From contig CM043967.1 of the NCBI GenBank assembly GCA_014529385.2, positions 83,642,278 to 83,706,277 on the forward strand: DNA of 64,000 nt, in the 5' to 3' direction. Positions within the stretch are counted from its first letter, which is position 1. Each line of letters opens with the position of its first letter. Shown here piece by piece: positions 11,227 through 22,329 of the stretch. A model generated the notes under the pieces. That model did not search any database, had not been told where the DNA came from, and saw nothing but the letters and a program-made list of their open reading frames with translations. This stretch comes from Adiantum capillus-veneris. Its lineage: Eukaryota > Streptophyta > Polypodiopsida > Polypodiales > Pteridaceae. Made by a program: the position numbers and the translations under genes.

Positions 11227-14200
11227 TTGAAGCAAATTGGAGTCAATTTGTCAACAATTCAGACTGAAGAACATTTCAACACGGAATCTGTCAAATTTGC
11301 TAACTTTGAACTCTATTCACTTAATAGGAGCCATGCAAGTTGTAGAGAAGGCCAAGAAGAGGGTCTCTCAAAAGGAGAAGCTGCAAGATCTACCACCATA
11401 CCAACTAGACTCCAATTCAGTAAAAATAGCCAAAGTAACCTATCTGTCAAAAGAACAGTTGGAGGAGAACAACACCACAGTATTCACAGGTGGTTCAAAA
11501 GTGAAGAAAGACATCAGGTAGAACTACAACTTTTGCCAAAAGAGGTCTATGATGTCACAGCAAACCCGAGACAAAAGAAGCTTACAGAAGGCTTGGGCTC
11601 AGAGAGTTCTACAACCAAGAGCCATGTGGAGTAGATTTTCATAAAGCATATGAGCTCCTATCCACAATCAAAGAAGATGGAACAATCCAGATCTCTGACC
11701 AACAAGGGAACAGGGTCGAGATGGTAATTACGAAAGAGACTGTGACCGAAGCTCTCAAACTGTCGATAGAAGGGATGACCATGAGAGCTAGAGATAGAAA
11801 GACGGTAGGTACCTTCACCAAGGAAACCGCTGCTGCAACATTTTCCGATCTTATCCAGAAGCAAGTGGAAGAACCAACACAGTTATACCACCAACACTTT
11901 CACTTTCTCGCAAAGAGACCACCAAGGTACATGACACCCAATCATGTAGTTGCAACCAAATTTACACAAGTATTAAAGTCGACAACCAGGCAACCCATCG
12001 ACCTCGCACAGTACATGTTGTCCACATTGAAGGGAACAAAGAAAGAGGGCAAGATAACATATTTGGGAGCCCCTGAGGTACTTACAAGACTTGCCTACCA
12101 AGCTATCAGCATGAACGACAATCTTCCACCTGTCTTGGATCAGAACACATGGATTGTGTCTGCACAACCATCCCCTTGAGCCACAAGGTCCACCAAAAGA
12201 ACTTACAAATCTGATGAAGATTCTGTCAAGAGCTCTCCAAAAAGGCATAGCAGTGAAAGCTCCAACAATGAGGAAAGAAGAGCACGTATTGAAGAAATGA
12301 AAAGAAAAGCAGTGGCAGCACATCAAGAGGAGCCACAACAAAAGCAGGCAAGGTTTGAGAGAGAGAAGCACTCTTATGAACGAAGCCACCAAGCTCAAGG
12401 CAAGGACCCTGCAAAGTGGGTACCTATAGAAGTAAAAGGACCAAGAAAAATGGAGCAACAAAAACAAGCTGAAGCAACACACCAAGGTGAAGCCCAACAC
12501 GAAGAAGGTGGGATGTCTCCAATACCATCTTCACCATTTACAGAAAAGCACAACCACCCCATGCCAAGTCCACCACCTTCACCAACAGATAGACCCACAG
12601 AGGGTGAGCCAACCAAAGAAAAGGAGCCTGAACCACAAAAGGCATCAGATTCTGCACAACAGGCAGCAACTGCTTCTGACCAAGTTAAAGCAAAAGAACA
12701 AGAGCCAGAAAGGGCAGCAAGTCCTGCACCAGAGGAGTCAACAAAATTTGAGCAAACAAAGGAACAGGAAATAGAGGAAACCCCATCTACCACCACTAAG
12801 CATGAAATGACTGAGGCATCCACGAAGCCTCAAGAAAACAAAGCAGAAGAGGCCCAAGCATAGCCTCAAGGGGAAGAACCAACCCGACTGCTACCACAAA
12901 TAGCCATCATAGCCCCAATAAAGGAATCCAGGCAGCTTGCAAGAAATGAATACTGGTAGACCAATGATGAGGTGATTCTGCAAGTTAATGAATATGCAAA
13001 GCAAATGCAGGATATGACAAAAAACTGTGATCAATAGCACTTAGCCGCAACACAAAGGCTAAAGAATTGGAGATGGTGATTGACGCTCTCCAAGGAGAGT
13101 TAGAAGATAGATTAAATGTCATCACTAATCTGCAAACACAAGTCCAAGTATTGAAAGCTGAAGCTAAACAACACTAGCTAGCACGAGACAAACTGCAAAA
13201 GGAAATGGAGTTAGGTGAACTTCTCATGAAGTTGACAGATGCTTGCAAACCAAAGACGAACAGCTGACAAAGGTTACTAACGAAATTTTAACTACAAATT
13301 TGTCAATTCAGAAGATTCAAGTACAGCTAGATGTCACGAACGCCTCCTTGCAATATTCAGAGCAGAGGATCAACAATCAGGCAACCTTTTTGCGATAGAT
13401 TAGAGAAAATCCCACAGTCACCTCGATCAAAGATAAAGACAAAGTGTACAAATCACTAGAGAAAAAGAATAAATATCTCGAGCTAGAGCTAAAGCTGGAG
13501 CAGTCCCAACGTAGAGACCTGGCATTAATGCAGGTACAATGAGAAGAAGAGCTGCTAAAGAAAATAACCGATCTGAAAAGAGTCAACCAGTTACTACGAG
13601 ATGGACAGCAAGAAACACATGAAGAAGCAGGTACTTCAGAGCAGCCACATTTTGATATTCCCTCTGTCTATTGCTGAGATGGAAACACAGCCATCAGAAG
13701 GGCTAGGTGGTGAAGAAGATTTCCAAGTACCATTAACAGAAGCTGATGAAGATTCCATGGTCCAGCTATCAAAATTTGAGGAAGATGAACTTAAAGAAAA
13801 GATTCCCTAAGAGGCAAATGAGGAGTGGAAAGCCGCGATGGATTGGGTATTGAGAGTTATTCACTCTGTCAAGGTTACTCAAGTCACTCTCAATCAAATC
13901 AATGCACAATGGCATCAACAATCCCTGTCATATCCCTTGATAAAGGTAGAGTTGCTCTAGGTGAAGGAAAGACTTTATAAAGACATGCAAGTAGAACGCG
14001 CAGATGAAGTCCACCCTAAGTAGAGGAAGATCTGGCTGAACAAGAATCCAAGATACTTGATTCTGTTCACAAGAGCACTTGCGGCACTTCAAAAGGATCC
14101 AACCTTTTATCCTGTTCCAAGAGTAAGGATGTGGCAAGCACATGAGGCAATAACAAAGAAGTGGCCAGCATGGCTGAACTATCCGAGATTTCCAGCTACA

Positions 14201-14524
14201 GAAAAGGGACCGCTGATAGAAGACTACATGGTGAAAACCCTAACGGGTGCCATGTCATTCTTCAAAAGTCTACCTGATCTGTCATGTGCTATGCTTTATA
14301 AGATTTTCCGAATGCTTCTTACATGCATTGAAGTTTTTCAGGAGCCAGAGCAAGCAGGAGCCCTGTGGATGTCTTTCCTAGAGGGAAATAAGGGTTTATG
14401 CTACGATCTCAGTGGCCAACCTTTCGAAGAAGCCCTGTATGGCTTCTACGCCCCCTGCATGTTCTTACCTTCTCATAATATGTTGGCATTTGAGGAAGCA
14501 TTCTACACAGGGCTTTTCACTTGA
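11227..14524 (+). pseudogene. Decayed retroelement ORF with plant-transposon-like domain and long coiled coil
   Basis: Pieces can be followed across frames. 11640-12176 reads FHKAYELLSTIKEDGTIQI, then VITKETVTEALKLSIEGMT, then HFHFLAKRPPRYMTPNHVV; the arrangement resembles the uncharacterised plant-transposon-protein domain found in non-autonomous LTR elements (inference from memory). The same frame continues past TGA at 12177 into a Lys/Glu/Gln/Pro-rich region to 12860, then past TAG at 12861, 12957 and 13035. After frameshifts, 13050-13600 is a strongly heptad-like coiled coil (VIDALQGELEDRLNVITNLQ). 14057-14524 is an unrecognised C-terminal domain with GAMSFFKSLPDLSCAMLY and GALWMSFLEGNKGLCYDL. 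No protease or RT is seen. Most stops are TAG or TGA at positions where CAG or CGA fits. Confidence 0.6.
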
Positions 14525-14742
14525 CAAACGAAGATTTTTGTGACAAAGATCGACAACCTGATATCCAAATTCATCGTCTACTCCGCAGTCGTGCTTAAAA
14601 ACAGTCACTATGCAGTTTTTGCAGGTGCCAGACAAAGAGAGAAAGATCAGATACGAAAAGGCTCTACATGCACTTAAAGACCACCTCACCAGCCGTCAAC
14701 CCAAAGACTATTTTAGCCCATAATCTGTGTCAAGGGATGACA

Positions 14743-15200
14743 CAGGTGAGGAGGGATGAATGTTAGCAGCAAGCTAACTCGGATACCATTTTTTGAAGCT
14801 CTCATTGTAAAGTTTACGGATAAACTTTGTAATTGATGAGCCGGGGCTACAAGCTTCCAAATTGTATCAATCTGTCTTTACCCATCTTTAGTGAGAGCTC
14901 CCTGATTATTAGTTTTGACCACCAAAAACCTTGGCTAAGGTATAAAAGCCAATTTTTGTAAGTTATTTTTAAGTTATGGATAATAAAATACACACGGTGA
15001 GCTAACGGTGCTCACTTCTCTCCTTCTCACGCTTCCTACTCCCTCCCCAGTTTTCACATTACAGTCGTGTCTGTTGCATTGCAACCGTAGATAAGAGCTC
15101 TATGCATTGATGTAAGCATTTCATGGTATTTTATAGTTTTTGGCATCCCCAATCCGTCGCCTAATTTCATCATAATTAGGAGTTTATACTTCACCAAAAA
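14743..15200 (+). repeat. Probable LTR start with polypurine tract, TATA box and poly(A) signal
   Basis: After the ORF region there is a purine-rich tract (AGGTGAGGAGGGATGAA, 14743-14759), then TGTTAGCAGCAAGCTAAC at 14760, a plausible LTR start with an internal TTAGC..GCTAA dyad. A TATA-like GTATAAAAGCC lies near 14940 and AATAAAA near 14985. The 3' boundary is not clear, and I found no matching 5' copy near 10012-11226, so the LTR assignment is inference. Confidence 0.45.
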
Positions 15201-15610
15201 CTAAGTATAGGTGGGGTATTGGGGCATCATTGCTAAGCATTTATATGCATTCTGGGTCTAAAACAACTAGGTCAAAATCCACGACTGTTAATAATTGCGA
15301 TTTTTTCACTTGACCTAAAGTGGAATTTGAGACCATAAGCATGTGTGCTTAGATCTTATAAACATGTCCTAGAAGTTTTGTTACATTTGGATGTCATTTG
15401 ATGCTGTAACGAATGTTATTTGTTTGCCGATGAGCGATTGGCTTTTGGTGATTTCAGTCACTTGAGTGTAGCTTGAGTTAGATGTGAGTTGTTTGTTGTT
15501 TTTCGAGAGATTAACAACCTCTTGTAGCCTCTATGCACTAGTCGTGTCAGCTTCATTACATGGATTGACAATTTAATCGTGGTTCTTGCTAGATCTGCAA
15601 TAAGATAGGA

Positions 15611-16710
15611 GTGAGGTTAGACACCCGTCCCACAGAACAAGAAAGAAGCGAGGCTCCTGCCACCTCGACGAAGATGGCTCCACAAAGACGGCAGGCAAAA
15701 CGCTCTTCAACACCCCCTAAACGGAGAAGACCATCGCATACTCCTCTTCACCATAATTCAAAGAGGGAAGAGAGAAAACAAGAGAAGAAAAAGGCAAGAA
15801 AGAGGTCACCCTCTTCTCCATCTTACTCACCCTCTTCCTCTTCTGAAGAAAGTGATGGTGCAAAAAAGGAGGAACAAGGGAAGAAAAAGGCGAGAAAGTT
15901 TTCACCCTCTTCTCCATCCCCCTCATCCTCTTCCTCTTCTGAAGAAAGTGATGGTGCAGCTCTTGAACTGCCTAAGAGAAGAGTCCATAGGAAATCTTAT
16001 GCCGTCTTTACAAGATCATCCAAGCTCAAGAAGTTCAAAGAGGGAGGAAAGAACATCTCTTTCCTTACCTACGATGGCACCTTTGGTGCTATGGACAAAG
16101 TCTTGGCCTTTATCCAACAATTTGATGCGGAATTTGGAGATGAGGGCTTCACCGAGTCCTCTAAGCTACATCATGTAGCTATGCATTTTCAAAAGTCCGC
16201 CATTCAATGGTGGTCTAGCCTACGAGCAAATAGTGAAGCTCCATAAACATGGAAAGCTTTAAGAGCTTCCATCATGAAGAAATTTTTGGCTAGCGATGCC
16301 AAAGAAGACAAGGTACTCACCGAATGGCAAAGCTTGTTGAAACTCTCTCCCTATGAATCTATTCACAAATATGTAGACAAGTTTTTGGATTTACATCTCG
16401 AAGCCACTGTCTACAAAAAGATGGATTTTGGAGAGCAAAAACAATAATTTTGTGCGGGTTTACCTAAGGATACGACAGAGTATGTTAACTCCCAAAGGCC
16501 TCACACCATATCTGCAGTCATACACCATACCATGGTGGCTTCAAGAATCAACTTTCAACAAGGGGCTAAGAGAAATCTTAAGACCATGGAAAACAAGGAC
16601 CGTAGTGAGCCCAAGGGGAAGGACAACATCCAAAAGTCTCCCAAAGGCAACTCCAACAACAACAAAACCAAGGAGAAGGGATTTTATAATGGCAAAATAA
16701 ACTCTCCCTG
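15611..16710 (+). pseudogene. gag: Ty3/gypsy gag fragment with duplicated Ser-rich segment
   Basis: An open frame of 211 codons ends at 16246, and the same protein continues in frame past stops to about 16710. Residues about 50-115 carry a duplicated basic/Ser-rich block (KKARKRSPSSPS and KKARKFSPSSPS, each followed by EESDGA). The gag core then reads FLTYDGTFGAMDKVLAFIQQ and FQKSAIQWWSSL; past the stop come ASIMKKFLASDAKEDK and LDLHLEATVYKKM. The region ends in a Lys/Asn-rich tail. No CCHC knuckle, protease or pol follows in this orientation; pol sequences to the right are on the opposite strand and belong to another element. Confidence 0.75.
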
Positions 16711-17384
16711 AAGAGCTAAAGCGTTATTGAAAGAGCAGTGGTAATACGTGTGCTAGTCTCCACCCAACCGTTGTCGTGCGGCTTCGCTTCCATGATGGGA
16801 AAAAGAGCAAACGGAAGCAGAAAAAGTTTATTTGAAGCTTACACATTTATTGAGCAGTGACCAGGGCTCGAGAACAAGCAAGGAGATTCTAGAAGTGTAT
16901 GTTCTATGTAGTTATAAAGGCATAAATGTAGAGATTTCATGCTTGAAGAAAAGGGTTTTACATGTGAAAAGGCTCTTAAGACAAGCAAGGCAACTTGGGT
17001 AGAAGAAGACATGTGGTCAATGGTAAAAAGGAAAGTGTGTGAGAGACTTCCCACCTCTGCATGAGGGATGCAGAAAAAGTCTTAGTCTATAAATTTTTTG
17101 AAAAACAGGTTTTTAATCAAAATGGGCTGCAAGGGAGAAGGAAAACAGTATTTTGAGCATTTTTCCATCTCACGCATAGAGGCTACTTCTGCACCGATTA
17201 GGAGATATTCAAGTTGTCGTTCTTTGCTGTATCAGGGGAGGAATCCATAAGCTTTGAGTACTCTAACTCTTTCTCCAAGCTTCCATAGCCCACTCTAATC
17301 CAAGCTTCCATAGCCACTCTAATCAAAGAAGCCATAACCCAAGCCGTAATCTCTTTCTCAAGCCATAATTAATCATTTTCCTAG

Positions 17385-17386
<2 letters not shown>
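16711..17386. other. Noncoding spacer with short tandem repeat
   Basis: No ORF of note. A segment reading AAGCTTCCATAGCC, then ACTCTAATC, occurs twice in a row at about 17276-17325, followed by related phrases. The left end of the neighbouring minus-strand element's LTR may lie here but could not be placed. Confidence 0.4.

Positions 17387-17443
<57 letters not shown>
17387..17443. repeat. (TC)n microsatellite
   Basis: About 28 uninterrupted TC units inside the presumed LTR of the minus-strand chromovirus. Confidence 0.95.
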
Positions 17444-17451
<8 letters not shown>

Positions 17452-17813
17452 TAAAGCAGTAGAGGAAGAACGAAGAAGACAACTATTATCAAGGTAGGCT
17501 TGGCAAGCCAATGAAGGAAAATTAACATGATATAAGGAGTTTAAATAATTTAAGCAACTGTACTGCTAACCGTCCGCTTTGGGTAATCAAGCTTTAGAAT
17601 CGTGTTCAAGTTGTCAGTTTTAAGCTTTGTCTACATTAATTGTGTTTGCTGCAACTCTCTTCCACACACCTCTCACATCCAGAGGTCCCGCGACTTCTTG
17701 GCTCACCTTTCAAACACAAATCCCCCCACATCGTGCTATCTTATAGCCGCTCCCTAGCGTACACACTGTCCAACCGTGCCGGTGGCCTTGCTTGTAGGAC
17801 CCATGTTGTTACA
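17444..17813 (-). repeat. 3' LTR (start defined, end unknown)
   Basis: On the minus strand the LTR starts TGTAACAACATGGGTCC at 17813, directly after a polypurine-like tract. The other end is not visible, since no 5' LTR remains; the sequence runs into the TC microsatellite. Confidence 0.5.
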
Positions 17814-18142
17814 TTACACCCCCTTGGAGAATCATTTTCGTCCTCGAAAAAGAACGTAGGAAAATGTTTCTTAAGTGCAAAGACATTCTCCCATGTAGAA
17901 CCTTCTTCAGGTCTATCTAGCCATTTTACCAACACCTGTCGCCTGACATGATGTTTGGTGCAAAGCTCATGAGAGTCCAAAATCTTTTCGGGCTCATGAG
18001 GGATGCTTGGTGGTTCAATAAGGTCAACAAACGCACCTGTGTCAATGACATTATCATTCTGTCCTAGATATTTTCGTAAACGGCTAACATGAAAAACAGA
18101 ATGAACTCGTGAGTGCTCTGGAAGAGCTAACTTATAGGCCAC
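17741..18142 (-). pseudogene. Integrase C-terminus and chromodomain
   Basis: YKLALPEHSRVHSVFHVSRL is the conserved integrase C-terminal segment of chromoviruses. It is followed about 35 residues on by RRQVLVKWLDRPEEGSTWEN, a chromodomain core with the W-x9-W pattern. Chromodomains of this class target integration to methylated-histone chromatin. The frame ends into the polypurine tract, so this is the natural C-terminus. Confidence 0.85.
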
Positions 18143-18291
18143 TTGACCTATATGTTTGAGAATGGTAAATGGTACACAATAGCGTGGTGAAAGTTTAGCA
18201 ACTTTTTTAGCCTTCAGACTTTCTAAATGCTCCGCAACCTTGAGGAAATCCTTGTCTCCTTCTTTGAAAGTAGCAAGACGAGGATGTTCAT

Positions 18292-19586
18292 CTACGTACT
18301 TCTTATATCGATCTTGAGCTTGCTTAACATTCTGTCTAGCATGTCTTGGAGAAAATCCTTCGCTTGTTGTATCTTCTCCTTAGCTAACCCCACCGTAACA
18401 GGTGATCTAGGTAAAAAACCATATAACACCATAAATGGACTAAACCCTATAGGCACATGCTTTGAACTATTATAAGAAAATTCCAATATAGATAAGTAGT
18501 CTTTCCAATTGGTTTGTTTCTTGCTAACGTACGCTCGTAGCATATCCTCTAGCACTTGATTAACTCTTTCGGTTTGACCATTTGTTTTTGGATGATCATT
18601 TGTACTTAGATAAGTTTAATTTCCAACTTTTGAAACACAGCTCTCCAGATGTGATTATCAAACTTTTGATCTCTGTCACTAATGTTACTAGCTGGAAGAC
18701 CGTATAGTTTATATATATGCCCTACAAATATCCACGCTTATTTTGGTGTCTTAACCATAGTCTTAGTGGGAATGAATCGACCCATCTTTGTGAGATGGTC
18801 TATAATTACCCATATGGCATCATGACCACGATTTTCAATAGGTAGTCCTACTACAAAATCCATAGAAATACTCTCCCACTTACCTTGTGGAATCTCTAAA
18901 GGATGTAGAAGGCCACCTACCTTGAGGTGCTCTGCCTTATTAACTTGGTATAGTTGGTAGTTTAGTACGTACTCTTGAACATCATGATGTAAGCCCAACC
19001 AATAAAATTACCGTCGAACTAAGACACACGTCTTACGAATACCTGGATGACTAGCACTTGGACTATCGTGACACTCAAATAAGATTTGGCACCTAGTGCC
19101 TGAGTCCTTTGGCACACATACTCTACCCTTGTGGAGTAAGTAGCAATCATCAATGGAAAAATTATTCAATAACTTAAGCTCTTCCTGAGTAGGGGTGGAG
19201 CTCTGTGTGTTGGAGTTTTTATCTGCACGTGTAGAGACATGTTGATCTAGTTGTACAGAGATATGTGAGTGTGAAGGATCCCTTTTTAAAATTTCACTCC
19301 ACACTTTAGCATATGATTGATCTTGTGCACACTTTCCACGTAATGACTCAAAAAATCCACTCTTTATTTTTGTGAAAGCAAGTGAATTAATATGAGGCAT
19401 CCGACTTAGTGCATCCACTACTACATTATATCGCCCCTTGCGATATCGTAGCTTACAATCATAATCTTGAAGGATTTCTGCCCATCTAGCTTTACGGACC
19501 TTCAAGTCCGTTTGAGTAGTAAACCATTTGATACTCTCATGTTCAAAAACTACTTCAAACTCGCACAATATAAATAGTGTTGCCAC
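18292..19586 (-). pseudogene. RNase H end and integrase (zinc finger and core), fragmented
   Basis: Three frames. 19586-19008 begins with the end of RNase H (DLKVRKARWAEILQDYDCKL, YNVVVDALSRMP) and runs into the integrase HHCC region (FECHDSPSASHPGIRKT). 18998-18738 holds the integrase core start (QGKWESISMDFVVGLP, AIWVIIDHLTKMGRF) with the first catalytic Asp in SMDF. 18555-18292 holds the end of the core (WKDYLSILEFSYNSSKHV, SPFMVLYG). The segment with the second Asp and the Glu (about 18740-18560) is disrupted. Confidence 0.8.
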
Positions 19587-19675
19587 TTTCGTAAAGCGTG
19601 AATTATGGCAGAGAGCTCTCCCTCATAGACATAATAATTTTGTTTGAGCTCTCTCTAACTTTTTACTTTCAAAGG

Positions 19676-20725
19676 CTACAGGTCTTCCCTCCTAGAGAAG
19701 TCCACACCAATTGCTTTATCACTAGCATCAATATCCACCACAAACAGCTTAAGTGGGTCAACGATTGCTAGGATGGGAGCAATGGCTATATCTACCTTGA
19801 CTTGTTCAAAACTGCGTTTTTGGGCTTCTTCCCAAGAAAAGGTCTTACCTTTTGATTTAAGTTGATCCGTCATAGGAACATTGATTTTGGCATAATCACG
19901 GATATATTGTCGATAAAATCCAGCCATGCCTTAAAAAATTTGAAGCTCCTCAACCGTGTTGGGATGTGGCCATCGAAGAATGGCAGTGACCTTGTCAGTA
20001 TCCATTTTGATGCTAGAATAAGAGATCACATGACCGAGGTAATGTACCTCTGTTTTAAAGAAATCACACTTGCTTTGCTTAGCATACATCACGTGAGCTC
20101 GTAGCTGTTTGAACACTAATTGTAAGTATTCTATGTGTTCGTATTCATTCTTACTGTAAATGAGAATGTCATCAAGGAAAACCACAACAAATTTTCCAAC
20201 ATAGGGACGTAAGACACTATCCATGAGTGTCATAAATGTAGCTGGAGCATTGGTTAGACCAAAAGGCATAACCAAAAATCAAAATGCCCGAACCGTGTTA
20301 TAAAGGCATTTTTGGAGATATCTTGAAAAAGGAGACGCACCTGGTGCTATCCTGAACAAAGATCTATCTTTGTATAGTATCTTTTCCCGTGGAGTTGATC
20401 AAACAACTCATCCACTCTTGGTAGAGGATACTTGTTCTTGATGGTTATGGCGTTTAATCCGCGATAATCTACGCACATACGCATAGTACCATCTTTTCTT
20501 TTTTACCAATAGAATTGGTGATGCCGAAGGAGAAGTGATAGGTCTAATGAAACCATGGGCAAGGTAATCAATCAACTCACTCTCAACCTCCATGGCTTCT
20601 TTAGCACTCATACGATAAGGTGGTTTACTCACCGGTTTAGTGCTTAGCAAGACATCTATTCCATGATGCACATCATGTGTAGCCCCCGGGTAAACCCGGT
20701 GGTAAATCACTTGAGAATACATCAC
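19676..20725 (-). pseudogene. Reverse transcriptase and start of RNase H, fragmented
   Basis: 20725-20408 carries the RT N-terminus ([36 protein letters not shown]). After a frame break, 20275-19931 holds the palm with [19 protein letters not shown] and the catalytic [10 protein letters not shown]. 19927-19676 gives the RT thumb and RNase H beginning (AGFYRQYIRDYAKI, LFVVDIDASDKAIGVDF). These are typical of a chromovirus. The frameshifts show it is dead. Confidence 0.88.
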
Positions 20726-21178
20726 TATATTCGATGAGTAAGTGAGTTATCTTTTTCCGTGCAAAAGGAGAAAGTAAACTAGAGTTATGCTGGGATGGAG
20801 AATCTTGTAGTTCATGTGATGTTGTTTTACAACAACTACACGTTGCTCTATAGAATTAAAATTGAGAGCACTTTTCTCGATAGATTTATTAACACTTTTC
20901 TTATCATTAGAATTCATTGCACTCTACATACCATTACTAGAATTCACCGCACTTTGCTCTTGAGAATTCACAAGACTTGGAGACAAGCAGTAACATAAAA
21001 ATATTTTATCTATTAAATCTGCTTTCTACAAAATAGAAAGCTTGGATGTACATATAAGAGGTGAAGATGGTATATTTTTCTCACCAAGCAAAAGAACGTG
21101 TTTACCATCGGCCATAAAGGATAAGGAGTTGTGTTTTGTGCAATGTGTTTCCTAAAACTACCTCAGCACGGTCCATGT
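20726..21178 (-). other. Protease-RT linker of the chromovirus relic
   Basis: No continuous frame; by position this is the degraded stretch between protease and RT of the same element. No separate feature seen. Confidence 0.4.
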
Positions 21179-21925
21179 TCATAACTTGAAAGTCAGGGTC
21201 ATTGTATGATCTTGAATAACAAGCTCAACCCCTTGAACTACCGTGTCCCATACTTCTTTATCATTTCCAGACATCTGTTCGACCACATACTTGTGAGAGC
21301 AGGGAGTCTGTGTAAGCTTCAATTTCTTGACTAGCTTATAGTTCAAGAAGTTATGAGTTAAACCATCATCTACTAAAATACAAACACGTTGTCCGTTAAT
21401 AGTGCCATGCATGCGAATCAAATCATGGGGGCCAAAGGTGGGTTGCCACATTGAAGCAGGCTCACAACACTTGTGATTTTCTTCCATATAAAGAACCTCT
21501 ACAACACAATATTTAGAAGATGAATCTAATGTGAGTTGTTGCACTGTGTGCATGACCTTTTCTTTGCCTTGTAAAAGAGGACAATCTTTCTTGTTATGCT
21601 GGTCCGAAAGACATCTAAAACACAAATTGTGTTTCTTTGCAGGCTCAAAATTAGTAGTGCTGAGAGATCCACATGGAGTATCTCGTGATTGCTTAGGCTT
21701 CTTAGCCTCTTGTGGGTGTGGAGAGGTAGATTGTCTCTTATTTCTCTTGGAACATGTGGGAGATCTACCTCGCCATTGGCTCTTAGCCACATTGCTCTTT
21801 GCAAAAATTATTCTTGGAGTAGGAAACGTTTCCCTTCCTCTCTTGGTCATCATCATATCTTTGGGCAAGACTGATGGCTTCTTCCAAAGTTTTTGGATGT
21901 TGGGATCCCTCCATGTCTTATTGAT
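21179..21925 (-). pseudogene. Gag C-terminus (CCHC) and aspartic protease
   Basis: The frame opening at 21868 contains LCFRCLSDQHNKKDCPLLQ, a CCHC zinc knuckle (C-x2-C-x4-H-x4-C), then a protease-like region with ILVDDGLTHNFLNYKLVKKL, where the usual D-S/T-G is D-D-G. In another frame upstream to about 21925 the end of gag can be read (MEGSQHPKTLEEAISLAQRY). Similarity stops there, so the 5' end of the element is lost. Confidence 0.75.
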
Positions 21926-22016
21926 TCAATCACTAACTGGTCTAACTTTCATTTTTATGACTAAGCATGGGTTCACAATTGTAGGTCTCGAAAGCACGAT
22001 CTACAACACAAGGATC

Positions 22017-22202
22017 CCATCCACAAAGTTCGAATTAACCCTGGAGGAAACTGCCCTTGCCGAAGGAAAAAGACAAAAAGCTCAAGAGCGCAAGCAATGC
22101 TCAAGATCAAGACTATATACAGATGTGTCAAAGGAGCCCATTACCCTCCCTTCTATCGAGGATTTTGAGGTTGTTCCCATGCATGCATCAACTTTTGAGT
22201 GA
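22017..22202 (+). CDS. Unrecognised short coding-like fragment
   Basis: The last 62 codons of a plus-strand frame read like real protein (TKFELTLEETALAEGKRQKA, then PITLPSIEDFEVVPMHA) and end in TGA at 22202. The upstream part of that frame overlaps the opposite-strand gag and is only a shadow. It may be a fragment of an unknown gene or element ORF between the chromovirus end and the satellite. Confidence 0.25.
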   Translation, partial: PSTKFELTLEETALAEGKRQKAQERKQCSRSRLYTDVSKEPITLPSIEDFEVVPMHASTFE

Positions 22203-22329
22203 TTGACACTTCTTTTCTCTCGCTTTCGTCTACCTTTTCTCATGCATCCTCTGTAATCGTCCCCAATACTATTGACATGAGAATCCATGCTGCAACCAAC
22301 ACATGCGACACCCATTGGCAAGCTCATGC

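Larger units (their letters stand above)
17444..21930 (-). mobile_element. Chromovirus (Ty3/gypsy) pol relic
   Basis: Minus-strand order is gag end with zinc knuckle, protease, RT, RNase H, integrase and chromodomain, the standard chromovirus arrangement. The coding region is broken into at least eight frames. After the chromodomain a purine-rich stretch (CCAAGGGGGTGTAA) is followed by TGTAACAACATGGG starting at 17813, a good polypurine tract and 3' LTR start. The 5' part of gag and the 5' LTR are missing; similarity is lost near 21930, where other sequence begins. Confidence 0.85.

Noticed and set aside
11973-12500. 175-codon minus-strand hydrophobic frame resembling a membrane protein
   Set aside because: Antisense to the element ORF; it crosses the plus-strand region that shows protein-like sequence in frame through a single TGA.
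12395-12823. 142-codon minus-strand frame over the element ORF
   Set aside because: It is the antisense shadow of the Glu/Lys/Gln/Pro-rich plus-strand frame; its composition (Ser/Cys/Gly) reflects that.
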